Below, one piece after another: positions 62,740 to 64,000 of a stretch of DNA of 64,000 bases (its first letter is position 1; each line of letters opens with the position of its first letter). Below the pieces are notes generated by a model that saw nothing but the letters and a program-made list of their open reading frames with translations, had not been told where the DNA came from and did no database searches. The DNA lies in NCBI GenBank assembly GCA_030532245.1, contig JAUNLN010000002.1, positions 62,001 through 126,000 of the forward strand, read 5' to 3'. Both the position numbers and the translations under genes were made by a program. This stretch comes from Actinomycetaceae bacterium (lineage in GTDB: Bacteria > Actinomycetota > Actinomycetes > Actinomycetales > Actinomycetaceae).

Positions 62740-64000
62740 TTAGGCTTTGCGCTCTGTTTTGAAAATGATTAGGCCACTACCGATGAGGGCCAGTGCTATT
62801 GCGGGCACGAAAAGATTCGCGCCACCTGTCTTCGCTAGTTGTTGGATTGTTGGAGGAGGAGTCGTCTCACTCGTAGAAGGTGCCGGCTCGCTTGGTTTGT
62901 TGGTCGGCTCCTCGCTCGGTTCTGGCTCGCTCGGGTGCGGCTCTCTCGGAGGGGGCGTCTCGGGGGGGGGGGCTCGCTCGGTTCCGGCTCACTCGGAGGC
63001 TGCGTCTCTTCGGAGGGTTCGCTCTCTACCGGAGGTTCCGTCTCGTCTGGCAGCTCGGGCACTGTGGTCGGCTCGCTCGGCTGTGTTTCAACCGGCGGGA
63101 CCTCGCGCGGCGGATACTCAACGAAGAAGGTTTCGGAAGGAACCGCGAAATCAGAAATCACGTCCGCCTCAAGGCGCGCGGCCTCAAGACCCTCCGCGGA
63201 GCCTTGCTGATCGTCCGCGAGTGCGGAGACCACCCACGTGTAGAAGCCCGGCTCCAGTTCGTCCGCGAGCGCGAGTTCAGGGGTCTCGAACGTGCCCGCC
63301 TGGTCGATTGTGAAGAGGGTGTGCGCGATCGGACTCATACCGAGAGGCACGTTAGAGGTTTGCTCTAGTAGCGTTTCCATCGGACCGTAAAGTTCTGCCC
63401 TCAATACGAGAGAAACCGGCTTGCCGTTCGTGCCGACCGGCCACTTGTCGGCGCTTACGGTCACGAGGTCTACCGGCGATTCCGCGGCGCGAATGCTTGC
63501 CGCTTTTACCTGCGTGTCGATCGCTAACTGAAGCTTTTCGACGGGAATCTCGATGCTTCCGCGCGCCTCGATGCTCGACTTTTCACCCGGAACGACTACC
63601 AGATCCTGGTGCTTCGGGTGCTCCCAAATCTTGATCGTCGATGCGGGCAGACCGTTTGCTACCGCGTAGATTTCAACTTCACCCGGCGCCTCAAAATCGA
63701 CTTCGACACTTTGAGGCTCCAACGCAGAGGTGAGGTTCTTCTTAACCTCTCCCGTGAGCGGGTGAGTCAAGGTGATTTCAATGGGCAGGCCCGCGATCCA
63801 ACCGGCTCGGCCTTTCACGCCGATGTTGTCGATTACAACCCTGCCCTCACTTTGTGAAGACCAAAGGTCAAGCAGGTAGGGGCCGGCTACCTTCTCGGCG
63901 TCGCTAATCATTTGCCGGGCGAGCTTCCCATCGTCGGAGAGCCTCCCCATCGGGAAACGCCCAAATGCGGCGAGCTGGCTTTGAACCGCCCAACTAAACG
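62740..64000 (-). CDS. LAKTG-anchored surface protein, frame broken at a C11 tract; 5' part outside window
   Basis: The minus-strand frame is open from the window edge. It encodes extracellular beta-rich domains (VVIDNIGVKGRAGW, LPIEITLTHPLTGE) as in adhesin-like or collagen-binding surface proteins, then a proline/glutamate repeat spacer (PSEP-type, from about 63100 down). At a run of 11 C's on the coding strand (62972-62962) the frame shifts: the present frame goes into a basic tail and stops at 62835. A +1 frame continues SEPEPSEEPTNKPSEPAP and ends with LAKTGG, a hydrophobic helix and KTERKA, stopping at 62740. With 9 or 12 C's the two parts join. Either phase variation or a homopolymer error explains this. 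Confidence 0.85.
62962..62972. repeat. Homopolymer tract (11 G on plus, 11 C on coding strand)
   Basis: Eleven identical bases lie inside the repeat spacer of the surface protein gene. Tract lengths of 9 or 12 restore the frame to the LAKTG sorting signal; 10 or 11 do not. Confidence 0.9.

Noticed and set aside
62839..63210. Glycine/serine-rich plus-strand frames opposite the surface protein
   Set aside because: They are the complement of the Pro/Glu repeat spacer; the sorting signal and domains are on the minus strand.

Overview
The window is chromosomal DNA of a moderately GC-rich Gram-positive actinobacterium, most likely of the Actinomycetaceae (Actinomyces/Arcanobacterium/Trueperella-like). 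The case rests on actinobacterial gene order (hrcA-dnaJ-rsmE-phoH-ybeY-CNNM protein; tig-clpP1-clpP2-clpX; ettA next to an SSB paralogue), a DUF3097 gene, two LAKTG sortase-type surface proteins, frequent GTG/TTG starts and several genes that look leaderless. The exact genus is inference. Nearly all of the sequence is protein-coding. No rRNA, CRISPR array, transposase, integrase or prophage was seen.

Layout. 1-5.3 kb: heat-shock and ribosome-maturation operon on the minus strand, with a CIRCE element before hrcA. 5.5-7 kb: L,D-transpeptidase. 7.1-12 kb: DUF3097 (plus), then hemW-trmB-lepA as a minus-strand overlapping operon. 12-13.7 kb: two divergent unknown membrane proteins. 13.8-18.3 kb: rpsT, holA and comEA-comEC (DNA uptake), with an aldo/keto reductase between comEC and holA. 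18.4-27 kb: proC, a BetT-like BCCT transporter divergent from a GntR regulator, valS-fadD. 27-31.5 kb: chorismate mutase, clpX, clpP2, clpP1, tig, with a candidate ClgR operator. 31.6-35.4 kb: small unknown protein, ferrochelatase, UPF0126/TRIC-like protein, phosphofructokinase. 35.4-39.5 kb: LacI regulator and a three-gene inositol/sugar-type operon with a near-ideal promoter-operator. 39.6-45.6 kb: carbonic anhydrase, U32 protein (TrhP-like), PemK/MazF-fold protein and a large PLD-helicase-DUF3427 protein. 45.6-47 kb: tRNA-Gly, tRNA-Pro, a cluster of TGTCTC-type repeats and an unknown gene. 47-52 kb: two zinc peptidases (M13, M1). 52-55.4 kb: orphan PTS EIIB and EIIA, amylomaltase and a second orphan EIIB. 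55.4-57.7 kb: acyl-CoA thioesterase and aminotransferase. 57.9-64 kb: LAKTG-anchored 5'-nucleotidase, ettA, SSB paralogue, and a LAKTG surface protein whose reading frame is broken at a C11 tract and which runs off the window.

How it works together. The left part is protein quality control (HrcA/CIRCE, DnaJ, trigger factor, ClpXP) and translation (YbeY, RsmE, EF4, TrmB, ValRS, EttA). The middle holds osmoprotection, DNA uptake, heme insertion and carbohydrate use with local regulators. The right part holds peptide and nucleotide scavenging and the cell surface. The best leads are the homopolymer-switchable surface protein, the PLD-helicase with its PemK-like neighbour, a proteobacterial-looking ferrochelatase, the repeats behind tRNA-Pro, the LacI promoter-operator, and the shared -10/start spacing of putative leaderless genes.
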